Shown here: positions 36,074-44,653 of the stretch, in pieces
How the letters are laid out: each line of letters opens with the position of its first letter
Numbering within the stretch: position 1 is the first letter of the stretch
The notes under the pieces: generated by a model
What the model was told of the DNA's origin: nothing
The model's input: the letters and a program-made list of their open reading frames with translations, nothing else
Database searches by the model: none
Translations under genes and position numbers: made by a program
Assembly (NCBI GenBank): GCA_030615505.1
Contig: JAUWZD010000009.1
Span: 1 to 64,000 of the forward strand
DNA length: 64,000 bases
From: Spirochaetales bacterium
GTDB lineage: Bacteria; Spirochaetota; Spirochaetia; SZUA-6; DRHE01
Direction: 5' to 3'

Positions 36074-37462
36074 ATGATCAAAACTATGAGTTTAAAACCC
36101 AGTGATCTGCTGGTTAAAATCAAGCGGCTCTTTGAATACTCCGGCAAAAAGATACTGGAAATTCAGGAATCATGTCCTCCTGGATCCGCCGCCCCCGTCT
36201 ACACGGTACGGGGGAAATACACCTCCAGGGGCTGGACCGAGTGGACCCAGGGCTTTCAATACGGATCGGCCATTCTGCAGTATGAGGCCTCCGGGGATGA
36301 GACTTTTTTGGAGATTGGACGAAGCAGCACGGTTACCCATATGGCAAATCATCTCAGCCATATGGGCGTACATGATCATGGCTTTAACAATATCAGTACC
36401 TATGGCAATCTGCTGCGGCTGATGAGGGAGGGAACGATCCCCGCCGACGAATGGGAAGCCAGATTCTATGAGCTGGCCCTTAAAGTTTCAGGCGCGGTGC
36501 AGGCAGCCCGCTGGACCGGGCTTCCGGGCAATCTGGGTTATATATACTCCTTCAACGGCCCACACTCCCTGTTTGTGGATACTATAAGGACCCTTCGAGT
36601 GCTGGCTGTGGCCCACCAGTTAGGACATACTCTCATGGGTGAGCAGGATCGGCGCATTTCACTGCTTGAGAGACTGCTCCAGCATGCCGAAACCACCGCC
36701 CGCTATAATATTTACTTCGGTGAGGGCCGGGACGCCTATGATATCCGGGGTAGAACCGTTCATGAGGTTGTATTTAATATTACCAATGGCTCCTACCGCT
36801 GCCCCAGCACCCAGCAAGGATTTTCTCCCTTTTCAACCTGGACCCGGGGCCTGGCCTGGGCATTATGCGGCTTTGCTGAACAGATAGAGTTCATAGACAA
36901 CCTGTCTGAGGATGCCTTTGCCGGTCTGAAGGCCGGGAATCTCGAAGGTAAAGAGGCTCTGGTTGCGCGGATGGCCGAGACCTGTGAGGCGGTAGGGGAT
37001 TTCTATATTGAGCACTCCCCCACAGACGGGATTCCCTACTGGGATACAGGAGCGCCGGGATTGGCTAACCTGGGTGATTATCTGGAAAAAGATGCAGATC
37101 CCTTTAATGATTTTGAACCGGTTGACAGCTCCGCCTCAGCTATTGCTGCCCAGGGACTGCTCAGGCTGGGCCACTTCCTGGGACAAGTGGGAAAAGAGGA
37201 GCACGGAGAGCGCTATTTTCAATCAGGGCTCAGGATAGCGGATACTCTCTTTGAGGAACCCTATCTGGCCACGGCTCCGAATCATCAGGGTTTGATCCTG
37301 CACTCAGTCTATCACCGTCCCAAGGGCTGGGATTATATACCGGAGGGGAGGAAGATCCCTGCTGGTGAAGCCACCATGTGGGGCGATTATCATGCCCGGG
37401 AGATGGCCCTGTACCTCAAGCGCCTGGCTGAGGATAAACCCTACTATACATTTTGGAGGTAA
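36074..37462 (+). CDS. GH88/GH105-like unsaturated uronyl hydrolase
   Basis: 462 residues, alpha/alpha-barrel type. Motifs resembling GH88: GFSPFSTWTRGLAWALCGFA (about residues 250-269) and FEPVDSSASAIAAQGLLRLG (about residues 350-369), plus HMGVHDHGF, where a His-Asp-His group lies. GH88/GH105 enzymes hydrate the enol of 4,5-unsaturated uronosyl residues and release the sugar. No signal peptide, so intracellular. Family placement (GH88 versus GH105 versus an unclassified relative) is uncertain. First gene of the 36-40.2 kb run. Confidence 0.7.
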   Translation: MIKTMSLKPSDLLVKIKRLFEYSGKKILEIQESCPPGSAAPVYTVRGKYTSRGWTEWTQGFQYGSAILQYEASGDETFLEIGRSSTVTHMANHLSHMGVHDHGFNNISTYGNLLRLMREGTIPADEWEARFYELALKVSGAVQAARWTGLPGNLGYIYSFNGPHSLFVDTIRTLRVLAVAHQLGHTLMGEQDRRISLLERLLQHAETTARYNIYFGEGRDAYDIRGRTVHEVVFNITNGSYRCPSTQQGFSPFSTWTRGLAWALCGFAEQIEFIDNLSEDAFAGLKAGNLEGKEALVARMAETCEAVGDFYIEHSPTDGIPYWDTGAPGLANLGDYLEKDADPFNDFEPVDSSASAIAAQGLLRLGHFLGQVGKEEHGERYFQSGLRIADTLFEEPYLATAPNHQGLILHSVYHRPKGWDYIPEGRKIPAGEATMWGDYHAREMALYLKRLAEDKPYYTFWR

Positions 37463-37466
37463 AAAT

Positions 37467-38300
37467 ATGGGCGCCGGGCCAATATGGGACTATTCAAAGC
37501 TATGCATCCATACCATAACTACCAAGCCCTGGTCCCTGGATGAAGCGATTTCACACTATACCCGGGCCGGAGTTTCAGGGATTACGGTCTGGCGAAATGC
37601 CTTAGAAGGCATGGATCCGCAAAGCGCAGGACGGCGCATTCGGGAGGCTGGCCTTGAGATCGTTTCCCTCTGCCGGGGCGGATTCTTTCCGGCTGCCGAT
37701 TCTGAAGGAAGGCAAAAAGCGATTGAAGAGAACTTAAGGATTATTGATGAGGCGGCCTCCCTTGGGGCTCCCCTCATTGTTTTAGTCTGTGGAGCGGTAC
37801 CGGGTCAGCCTCTAAATGAGTCACGGAAAAAGATCCGGGATGGAATTGCAGCCATTCAGCCCTATGCTGAAGAGAGGGATATCAGGCTGGCTATAGAACC
37901 TTTGCATCCCATGTATGCGGATGATCGTTCTGCCATCAATACCCTGAAACAGGCCAATGATATGGCCGAGGATCTCAATACAGAAACGGTCGGAGTTGCG
38001 GTGGATGTATACCATCTCTGGTGGGATCAGGAACTGGAGGCAGAGATCAGGCGCAGCGGCAGAGCGGGTAATCTCTTTGCCTTCCATATCTGTGACTGGA
38101 GAACCCCTACAGAGGATCTGCTTAATGACCGGGGACTGATGGGGGAGGGCTGCATCCCCATTCGCAATATCCGCGGCTGGATGGAAGAGGGCGGTTTTGA
38201 TGGTTTTAATGAAGTAGAGATTTTTTCAAACCGGCGATGGGCCCAGGACCAGGAAAAATACTTAGAAGAAATCTGCCGGGCCTATCTTCAGGCTTCATGA
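37467..38300 (+). CDS. Xylose-isomerase-like TIM-barrel epimerase/isomerase
   Basis: About 277 residues from ATG 37467, chosen because TGGAGGT is 6 bases upstream; an earlier start would run through the GH gene. AP-endonuclease-2 fold landmarks: GVSGITVWRNAL, IRLAIEPLHP (metal Glu), VGVAVDVYHLWWD (metal Asp/His), FAFHICDW and GFNEVEIFS (last metal Glu). Isomerises or epimerises a keto-sugar or sugar acid with a divalent metal. Sits 4 bases after the hydrolase stop. Confidence 0.85.
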   Translation: MGAGPIWDYSKLCIHTITTKPWSLDEAISHYTRAGVSGITVWRNALEGMDPQSAGRRIREAGLEIVSLCRGGFFPAADSEGRQKAIEENLRIIDEAASLGAPLIVLVCGAVPGQPLNESRKKIRDGIAAIQPYAEERDIRLAIEPLHPMYADDRSAINTLKQANDMAEDLNTETVGVAVDVYHLWWDQELEAEIRRSGRAGNLFAFHICDWRTPTEDLLNDRGLMGEGCIPIRNIRGWMEEGGFDGFNEVEIFSNRRWAQDQEKYLEEICRAYLQAS

Positions 38301-38325
38301 ATACACATTATAGAAAGGATCTATC

Positions 38326-39474
38326 ATGAAAGAGCATAAAATCGGTGTCATTATGAACGGAGTTACAGGACGGATGGGCACCAATCAGCATCTCGTCCGC
38401 TCCATTCTGGCCATTCGCCGGCAGGGAGGTGTTCAGTTGGGACCCGGTGAGGTGATCATGCCGGATCCTGTTTTAGTCGGGCGGAATGAGGAGAAACTAA
38501 AGAACCTGGCCGCTGCCCATGGTTTAAAACGGTTTTCTACTGATCTGGACGCCTGTCTGTCCGATTCTTACAATCGGATCTACTTCGACGCCCAGAGAAC
38601 GGACATACGCCCGGCCAGTGTGCTCAAAGCCATTCAGGCGGGCAAGGCCATTTACTGCGAGAAACCTCCTGCAACAAACACGGAGGAGGCGCTGAAACTA
38701 TATCGAGCCGCTAAAAAAGCAGGGCTTAAGAATGGGGTTGTGCAGGATAAACTCTGGCTTCCCGGGCTTTTAAAATTAAAATACCTGATCGACACCGGAT
38801 TTTTCGGTGAGCTGCTTTCAGTACACTGTGAGTTTGGCTACTGGGTCTTTGACGGCTTTGATCAGCCCTGCCAGCGGCCCTCCTGGAACTACCGGAAGGA
38901 GGACGGGGGAGGAATACTTCTGGATATGCTGTGTCACTGGCGCTATGTGATTGATAATCTCTTTGGCCGGGTAAAATCAGTTTCCTGTTTCGCCGCCACA
39001 CATATTAAAAAGAGGGCCGATGAACAGGGTAAGGAATACTCCTGTACAGCGGAAGATGCGGCCTACACCACCTTTCTCTGTGATAACGGTGTGGTCTGTC
39101 ACTTTAATTCCTCATGGGTGGTAAGGGTACGGCGGGATGATCTGGTCGTATTCCAGGTGGACGGTACCAGGGGCAGTGCTGTAGCGGGGTTACGAGAATG
39201 CCGGGTTCAGTCTGATGCCGCTACTCCCCGTCCGGTATGGAATCCTGATATTGAGAATCCCATCGATCTATACGCCGGCTGGCAGGCGGTCCCTGACAAC
39301 CGGGAATACGATAATGCCTTTAAAGTACAGTGGGAGCTCTTTTTAAAGCATGTGGTTAACGATGAGCCCTTCCCCTGGTCTCTTCTGGAGGGAGCCAAAG
39401 GGGTGCAGTTGGCGGAGAAGGGCTATGAATCCTGGAAGACCCGGCGCTGGGTGGATCTGGAACCAATTTCCTGA
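38326..39474 (+). CDS. Gfo/Idh/MocA-family oxidoreductase
   Basis: 382 residues. VIMNGVTGRMGTNQHLVRS is an unusual version of the Gly-rich loop (N-G-x-T-G-R-M-G), and YCEKPPA is the family EKP motif. GGGILLDMLCHWRYVID carries the likely catalytic His. NAD(P)-dependent sugar or sugar-acid dehydrogenase. Located between the isomerase and creatininase-family genes, spacing 25 and 11 bases. Longer and more divergent than the other three family members here. Confidence 0.88.
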   Translation: MKEHKIGVIMNGVTGRMGTNQHLVRSILAIRRQGGVQLGPGEVIMPDPVLVGRNEEKLKNLAAAHGLKRFSTDLDACLSDSYNRIYFDAQRTDIRPASVLKAIQAGKAIYCEKPPATNTEEALKLYRAAKKAGLKNGVVQDKLWLPGLLKLKYLIDTGFFGELLSVHCEFGYWVFDGFDQPCQRPSWNYRKEDGGGILLDMLCHWRYVIDNLFGRVKSVSCFAATHIKKRADEQGKEYSCTAEDAAYTTFLCDNGVVCHFNSSWVVRVRRDDLVVFQVDGTRGSAVAGLRECRVQSDAATPRPVWNPDIENPIDLYAGWQAVPDNREYDNAFKVQWELFLKHVVNDEPFPWSLLEGAKGVQLAEKGYESWKTRRWVDLEPIS

Positions 39475-39485
39475 AGGAGGACAGC

Positions 39486-40187
39486 ATGAAAGGACCTGAG
39501 AGCACGAGTTTTGAGATTGAGGAAGAAGGGTGTGACCTGGCTGTTTTAGGGGTGGGGTCGTTTGAACAGCATTCATATCATCTTCCCCTGGAAACCGACT
39601 TCTTTTTTGCCGGCAAGGTGAGCAGTGAAGTGGCTGGAAGTCTCGATGCCCTCTTTCTCAACCCCCTCCCATATTCCAGCTCTTTGGAGCATAAGGGTTT
39701 CGCCGGTACGATCACCCTGAAACCAGATACATTAAAGCGCATAATATGGGATATAGCAGAGTCCGTTTCCGCCTGGGGCATTAAATATCTGGCTTTGATA
39801 AATGCTCACGGTGGAAATTTCATCCTTAACCCCACAGCCAGGGAGTGGAATATGGGAAACAGACTGCCCCGGATTATGCTCATCGATTTTTATAATGGTA
39901 TTTCAGGCATGCGCCCAAACCTCCATGCAGGGGAAGTGGAAACCTCTTTGATGCTTTACCTGGCTCCGGAGAAGGTGAGGGCCAATAAGCCGCGTGATTT
40001 TGTTCCGGACTGGGGCAGGGAGGATCTGACTCATTTCGGTATGAAAAAGATAAGCCCTGAGGGGGTCTGGGGATTTCCGAGCAGGGCTACAAGAGAAAAG
40101 GGAGAGAAGTGGTTTAAAGAGGCCGCACATTACTGCATTGATCGGATCAGGGCCCTGAAGAGCTTTTTTGATGAAGGGGATGCATGA
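39486..40187 (+). CDS. Creatininase-family amidohydrolase
   Basis: 233 residues. Metal and catalytic motifs of the creatininase/MftE fold are visible: GSFEQHSYHLPLETD (E, H, D ligands, about residues 22-36), NAHGGN near residue 105, and HAGEVETSLMLYL (catalytic Glu region) near residue 142. Members hydrolyse amides, lactams or formamides, or act on lactone-like rings. AAGGAGG precedes the ATG. In this sugar-acid setting it may open a lactam or lactone produced by the dehydrogenase; that is inference. Confidence 0.88.
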   Translation: MKGPESTSFEIEEEGCDLAVLGVGSFEQHSYHLPLETDFFFAGKVSSEVAGSLDALFLNPLPYSSSLEHKGFAGTITLKPDTLKRIIWDIAESVSAWGIKYLALINAHGGNFILNPTAREWNMGNRLPRIMLIDFYNGISGMRPNLHAGEVETSLMLYLAPEKVRANKPRDFVPDWGREDLTHFGMKKISPEGVWGFPSRATREKGEKWFKEAAHYCIDRIRALKSFFDEGDA

Positions 40188-40211
40188 GGGGGGCGATATA
40201 AATTTTTAAAT

Positions 40212-40240
40212 TTGACATTGCATTTATTGAGGTATATACT
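40212..40240 (+). promoter_or_regulatory. Promoter of the second TTT operon
   Basis: TTGACA (40212-40217), 17 bases, TATACT (40235-40240), followed by AAAGGAGG and ATG 40273. Gives the binding-protein gene its own strong promoter within the larger cluster. Confidence 0.7.
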
Positions 40241-40272
40241 TTTTTTGTATTAGAAACTAAAGGAGGATGAAC

Positions 40273-41289
40273 ATGGAAAAAAAGTTTACAGTACTGTTAA
40301 TACTTCTCTTCGCTGCCTCTTTACTATTTGCAGGAGGCGCAAAAGAAGAGAAGGGAATGTGGCAGCCCACAAAACACATTACAGTGATTGTGCCCTGGGG
40401 TGCAGGCGGATCAACCGACCAGGTTACCAGGGTTGTGGCTGGAGAGCTTGAGGACGGTCTGGGCCAGAAGATTGTGATTGTCAATCAGGGAGGGGCCTCG
40501 GGTTCTGTCGGAACAAAGGGCTGCCTGGATGCCCCGCACGACGGCTATACCTGGACTGCGGGCGCTGCTGCAGACCTGGGCGCCTACAAGGTGCGCGGCC
40601 TGCTGGAAACAACCCTGGATGATTGGGTCTTATACCTGAACGTGGCTAATGTTTCTGTAATATCCGTTCACCCGGATACGCCCTATCAGGACTTCGGCGA
40701 TCTTTTAGATGCATTCAAGGCCAAGCCCGGTCAGATACCTGTAGCCACTGCAGGGCAGCTCTCTGCAGGGCATAACGCTATGGTGGCTATTCAAAAGTAC
40801 ACCGGGATAAAATTCAAGCACATGACCTATGACGGTGGAAACCCGGCCGTTGTTGCTACTGTAGCCGGTGAGTGTGAAGTGGTTCCCCAACTGGCCGTCG
40901 AAGAGGCGGATATGCTTGCAGGTGGAAAGCTGAGAGCCCTTGCTGTTCTGGACGATAAGCCCCTTGAGCTTAAAGGCTACGGCACCATCCCTCCAGTTAC
41001 CAAGTGGATTCCTGATTTTAAGCCCGCACCGAACTATTTCGGGATCTGGGTTCCCAAGGATGTCCCAAAAGAAGTTATAGACACCTTCGGAAAGCTGTGG
41101 GATGACGTGATTAAGACCTCCCAGAAACTCAAAGATTACGCTGCTGAGCGGGGAGCTGTCATGGATCCTGCCTGGGGGGAAGAAGCTAAGAAAAAGGCTA
41201 TGCCTTATCTTCAGATTATCGCCTGGAATCTTCACGAAGCCGGAAAGACAGTCATATCGCCTGAAGAAATAGGCATTCCCAAGCCGTAA
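40273..41289 (+). CDS. TTT transporter substrate-binding protein (TctC/Bug family)
   Basis: About 338 residues from ATG 40273; an ATG at 40267 is directly against the AGGAGG and so too close. Signal peptide MEKKFTVLLILLFAASLLFA, then GGAKEEK, a spirochaete-style junction. Body motifs ITVIVPWGAGGSTDQVTR and VVNQGGASGSVGTKG are TctC-like. Paralogue of the protein at 28817-29794, clearly divergent. Periplasmic binding of a carboxylate. Followed by a hairpin terminator before tctB. Confidence 0.92.
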   Translation: MEKKFTVLLILLFAASLLFAGGAKEEKGMWQPTKHITVIVPWGAGGSTDQVTRVVAGELEDGLGQKIVIVNQGGASGSVGTKGCLDAPHDGYTWTAGAAADLGAYKVRGLLETTLDDWVLYLNVANVSVISVHPDTPYQDFGDLLDAFKAKPGQIPVATAGQLSAGHNAMVAIQKYTGIKFKHMTYDGGNPAVVATVAGECEVVPQLAVEEADMLAGGKLRALAVLDDKPLELKGYGTIPPVTKWIPDFKPAPNYFGIWVPKDVPKEVIDTFGKLWDDVIKTSQKLKDYAAERGAVMDPAWGEEAKKKAMPYLQIIAWNLHEAGKTVISPEEIGIPKP

Positions 41290-41311
41290 CGATTTCGTTT
41301 TATAAACCAAT

Positions 41312-41350
41312 GCAGGGCATTTTTTTATTTGAAAATGTCCTGCTCTTTTT
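41312..41350 (+). terminator. Hairpin terminator/attenuator between tctC and tctB
   Basis: GCAGGGCATTTT and AAAATGTCCTGC (one G-T pair) form a 12-base stem with a short AT loop at 41312-41343, followed by TCTTTTT. It lies 22 bases after the tctC-like stop. Partial termination here would give more binding protein than membrane subunits. Confidence 0.7.
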
Positions 41351-41389
41351 AATCTATAATTTATTAGGGCAGATCAGGGAGTATTATCG

Positions 41390-41908
41390 ATGAAAGAGAG
41401 TAATATGCCCAGGGCGGATTTTGTAACCTCCATGATTCTTATTGCTTTTGGGATTTCGGTGCTGGTTCTTTCTCTTCAGATGCCAAGATTCGAGGAACAT
41501 GACGTAAATCCTTATTCCGTGCCGGGAATTGTCCCCGGTTTTTTGGGAGCTGTTATTGCCTTTCTGGGAGTAGTTCTGTTGATCCGATCAATACTGCAGA
41601 AGGGGTATCGATTAGGCATTAGCGGCGGGACAGTTAAGGATTTCTTTAGCTCCGAGGTGACTAAGCGATTTGCTCTTACCATAGCCATCAGTGTCATCTA
41701 TGCCCTGGTCCTTCTGGGCCGGATTTCCTATCCGATCGCCACGGGAGTGTATATCTTTGCCTTTATTTTCATTTTTGAGTACGAATGGAAGAAGAGTTTT
41801 TCAGACCAGTTGAAGAAAGTTCTGATGGCCCTGGTAATATCAGTTATCTTCTCTGCGGCCGTTACCGGCGTTTTTCGCTATCTTTTTTTAGTTAACCTTC
41901 CGGGTTAA
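41390..41908 (+). CDS. TTT transporter small membrane subunit (TctB)
   Basis: 172 residues, four predicted helices, with PGIVPGFLGAVIAFLGVVLL near residue 45 as in TctB. GGGAG lies 9 bases before the ATG; ATG 41405 is a weaker alternative. Partner of the TctA-type protein that follows 28 bases later. Confidence 0.82.
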   Translation: MKESNMPRADFVTSMILIAFGISVLVLSLQMPRFEEHDVNPYSVPGIVPGFLGAVIAFLGVVLLIRSILQKGYRLGISGGTVKDFFSSEVTKRFALTIAISVIYALVLLGRISYPIATGVYIFAFIFIFEYEWKKSFSDQLKKVLMALVISVIFSAAVTGVFRYLFLVNLPG

Positions 41909-41936
41909 CTAATCAGGGTTATGTGGAGGATGGAAC

Positions 41937-43460
41937 ATGCTTGAGGGTTTACAGATGTTCGTCGAAGGTTTTATTGGCTTCATGCGGCCAAAGATAATCT
42001 TTGATGTGCTGTGGGCCACCCAGTTGGGGATTATAGTGGGCATGCTGCCGGGGCTTACCGCCACCATGGGTGTGGCTTTAATGACCACACTGACCTTTAA
42101 AATGGAAGCCTCCAATGCGGTGCTGATTTTAGTGTGCATGTATGTAGGGGCAATCTACGGGGGGAGCAGGAGCGCCATACTATTGAATATTCCCGGCACC
42201 CCGGCCAATGCGGCCACAGCCGTGGACGGCTATCCCCTGGCCAAGCAGGGCCGGGCGGGAAGGGCGATCGGGATTGCCACCACCGGATCATTTATTGGCT
42301 CAGTCATCGGCATGCTCATGCTGGCCTTTTTTACGCCCATCATCGGGAACTTTGCCTTGAAAATTCATTCGCCTGAATTTACCTGGCTGGCAATCTTTGG
42401 AATTGTGATCTGCGGAAACCTTACAGCTCCAAAGGATCCCTTAAAGGGGTGGATTGCCGGATTTGCCGGGCTCTTTGTGGCCATGATCGGAATGGAGGGT
42501 ATGCATGCGCATATTCGCTTTGCCTTTGGCACCGTAGCCCTCTCAGGGGGGATTGCGCTTTTACCGGCCATGGTCGGCGCATTTGGCTTTGCCGAGATAA
42601 TCACGATAATGAAGCATCCCAAGTATGAGGTGGTTAAGACCAAGATCGAGCGGGTCATACCAAAGTTCAGCGATATCAAGCGGTATTTTAAGACGATTGT
42701 CCGTTCGGGAGTTGTGGGCACCTTCATCGGCGCCATCCCCGGAGTGGGTGAGGATATAGCCGCCTGGGTGTCCTACGATATGGCCAAGCGCTCGAGCAAA
42801 GAGGGAGATAAGTTTGGCACCGGCGTCGTTGAGGGGCTCATTGCTGCGGAGACAGGAAATAACGCCTGTGTAGCGGGCGCCATGATACCTGTGCTTTCCC
42901 TGGCTATTCCGGGCTCGGCGCCCGCGGCCGTGCTCTTAGCGGCCATGTTCATCCACGGGATACGTCCCGGTCCGCTGATCATGCTCGAGTTTCCTGAGTT
43001 TGTTTTTCAGGTTGTGGCCATGGTGCTTCTGGCCTCTACGGCAATGTTGATTCTTGGATTATCCATGGTTCGTACCCTGGTCAAGGTGCTACTGGTGCCC
43101 CGGGAGAAGCTGATGCCCATTGTGTTCATTCTATGTGTGGTTGGAGCTTTTGCCATACAGCAGCGAATCTTCGATGTGGGCGTCATGGTGGTGTTCGGAG
43201 TTATAGGGTATTACATGCGGGAGATGGATTACCCGGTCGCTCCTCTGGTACTGGGGATAATTCTGGGAAAAATCCTGGATGACAACCTGAGAAGGGCCCT
43301 TACACTATCTGACGGCAGTATCATTCCCTTTTTCACCAGGCCTATCTGCACGGTTCTTGCTATAATTACCCTGCTGACCATTTTCAGCCGGATGAAGTGG
43401 TTCCAGAAACTTACGGGCTCAGTCCGTTCGGGAATAAAGGCTGTGTTTAAGGGGAAATAA
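41937..43460 (+). CDS. TTT transporter large membrane subunit (TctA)
   Basis: 507 residues, about 11-12 helices. GIIVGMLPGLTATMGVALM (about residues 31-49), YGGSRSAILLNIPGTPANAA near residue 75, and FIGAIPGVGEDIAAWVSYD near residue 260 are TctA motifs. Parologous to 30267-31775 with the same architecture. GTGGAGGAT before the ATG. Four bases before the next Gfo/Idh/MocA gene, hence one operon. Confidence 0.93.
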   Translation: MLEGLQMFVEGFIGFMRPKIIFDVLWATQLGIIVGMLPGLTATMGVALMTTLTFKMEASNAVLILVCMYVGAIYGGSRSAILLNIPGTPANAATAVDGYPLAKQGRAGRAIGIATTGSFIGSVIGMLMLAFFTPIIGNFALKIHSPEFTWLAIFGIVICGNLTAPKDPLKGWIAGFAGLFVAMIGMEGMHAHIRFAFGTVALSGGIALLPAMVGAFGFAEIITIMKHPKYEVVKTKIERVIPKFSDIKRYFKTIVRSGVVGTFIGAIPGVGEDIAAWVSYDMAKRSSKEGDKFGTGVVEGLIAAETGNNACVAGAMIPVLSLAIPGSAPAAVLLAAMFIHGIRPGPLIMLEFPEFVFQVVAMVLLASTAMLILGLSMVRTLVKVLLVPREKLMPIVFILCVVGAFAIQQRIFDVGVMVVFGVIGYYMREMDYPVAPLVLGIILGKILDDNLRRALTLSDGSIIPFFTRPICTVLAIITLLTIFSRMKWFQKLTGSVRSGIKAVFKGK

Positions 43461-43464
43461 AGCC

Positions 43465-44640
43465 ATGGAAGAAAAGATTCGCTGTGGATTTGCCGGGGCC
43501 GGTTTCGCGGCCCGCTTTCACTACGAGTCCCTGAAAGCTTTGGCTGCCTTGGGGATCGAGCCGGTGGGGGTCTTCTCCAAGCGGGAGGAGAGCAGGCAGA
43601 AGTTTGCCGCTGAAAGGGGTATGAAAGCTTACAGCTCTTTAGAAGAGCTGCTCGAGGCGGTGGATGTGATCCACGTCTGTGTTCCGCCCGCCCTGCACCA
43701 ATGGGTTGCGGTGGAGGCTTTAAAGAGGGATGTTCACGTGATCGTGGAAAAGCCCTTTACCGGCTTTTTCGGTCCTCCGGAGGCAATTGATTTCAGGGGA
43801 AACGAATTTCCCAAGCAGAGGATGCGCGAGGAAGCACTCAGGAATGCCTCGGGAATGCTGGAGGCCGAAAAGAAGAGCCCTGCCAGGATCTTCTACGCGG
43901 AGAATTGGGTCTTTGCCCCTGTCATCCAGAAAGAGGTGGAGATAATCGAAAAGACCAAAGCGCAGATCCTCTGGATCATTGCCGAAGAATCACACTCCGG
44001 TTCCCACTCACCCACCTACGGCATCTGGAAGCACTCCGGGGGTGGGTCCATTATGGGCAAGGGGACCCACCCTCTAACCACCGTACTCTATTTAAAACGG
44101 ATTGAGGGTATGGCCAGGCAAGGTAAGCCGCTTCGACCCAAAACCGTAACGGCCAGAACCCACGAGTTAACTCGCCTGCCGGCTTTTCAGGATAAGGGAT
44201 ACTTGCGCACCGGCTACACGGATGTGGAGGATTACGGCCTGATGCACGTGGTTTTCGAGAATGGAACAGTGGCCGATATCTTCTCAACCGAGATCGTGAT
44301 GGGAGGCGTGCACAACTGGCTGGAAGTGCTGGCCAACAATCACAGGACGCGCTGCAACATCAATCCCATGGACGGTCTGGAGACCTATAACCCGGAGGAA
44401 GAACAGTTCAAGGATATTTATGTGGTGGAGAAGATCGGGACCAGGCAGGGCTGGAGCAAGCCCGCCCCGGATGAGAACTGGATGAACGGCTATGTGCAGG
44501 AACTGTCTTATTTCTACCGCTGCATTCGGGAAGGAAAGGAGCCCTTTTCTTCCTCCCAGCTGGGCTATGATACGGTTTCAGTGATCTACTCGGCCTATCT
44601 CTCGGCTGAGAAGGGAGGAGCTGAGGTGGATGTTCCCTAG
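43465..44640 (+). CDS. Gfo/Idh/MocA-family oxidoreductase
   Basis: 391 residues. GFAGAGFAARFHYESLKAL (about residues 8-26) and VIVEKPFTG near residue 95, followed by an insertion of about 30 residues (FFGPPEAIDFRGNEFPKQRM...) not present in the 23148 homologue. GGGSIMGKGTHPLTTVL carries the catalytic-site His. NAD(P)-dependent dehydrogenase. Directly behind the TTT permease, so its substrate is probably what that transporter imports. Confidence 0.88.
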   Translation: MEEKIRCGFAGAGFAARFHYESLKALAALGIEPVGVFSKREESRQKFAAERGMKAYSSLEELLEAVDVIHVCVPPALHQWVAVEALKRDVHVIVEKPFTGFFGPPEAIDFRGNEFPKQRMREEALRNASGMLEAEKKSPARIFYAENWVFAPVIQKEVEIIEKTKAQILWIIAEESHSGSHSPTYGIWKHSGGGSIMGKGTHPLTTVLYLKRIEGMARQGKPLRPKTVTARTHELTRLPAFQDKGYLRTGYTDVEDYGLMHVVFENGTVADIFSTEIVMGGVHNWLEVLANNHRTRCNINPMDGLETYNPEEEQFKDIYVVEKIGTRQGWSKPAPDENWMNGYVQELSYFYRCIREGKEPFSSSQLGYDTVSVIYSAYLSAEKGGAEVDVP

Positions 44641-44653
44641 CTGATTCTCATTT

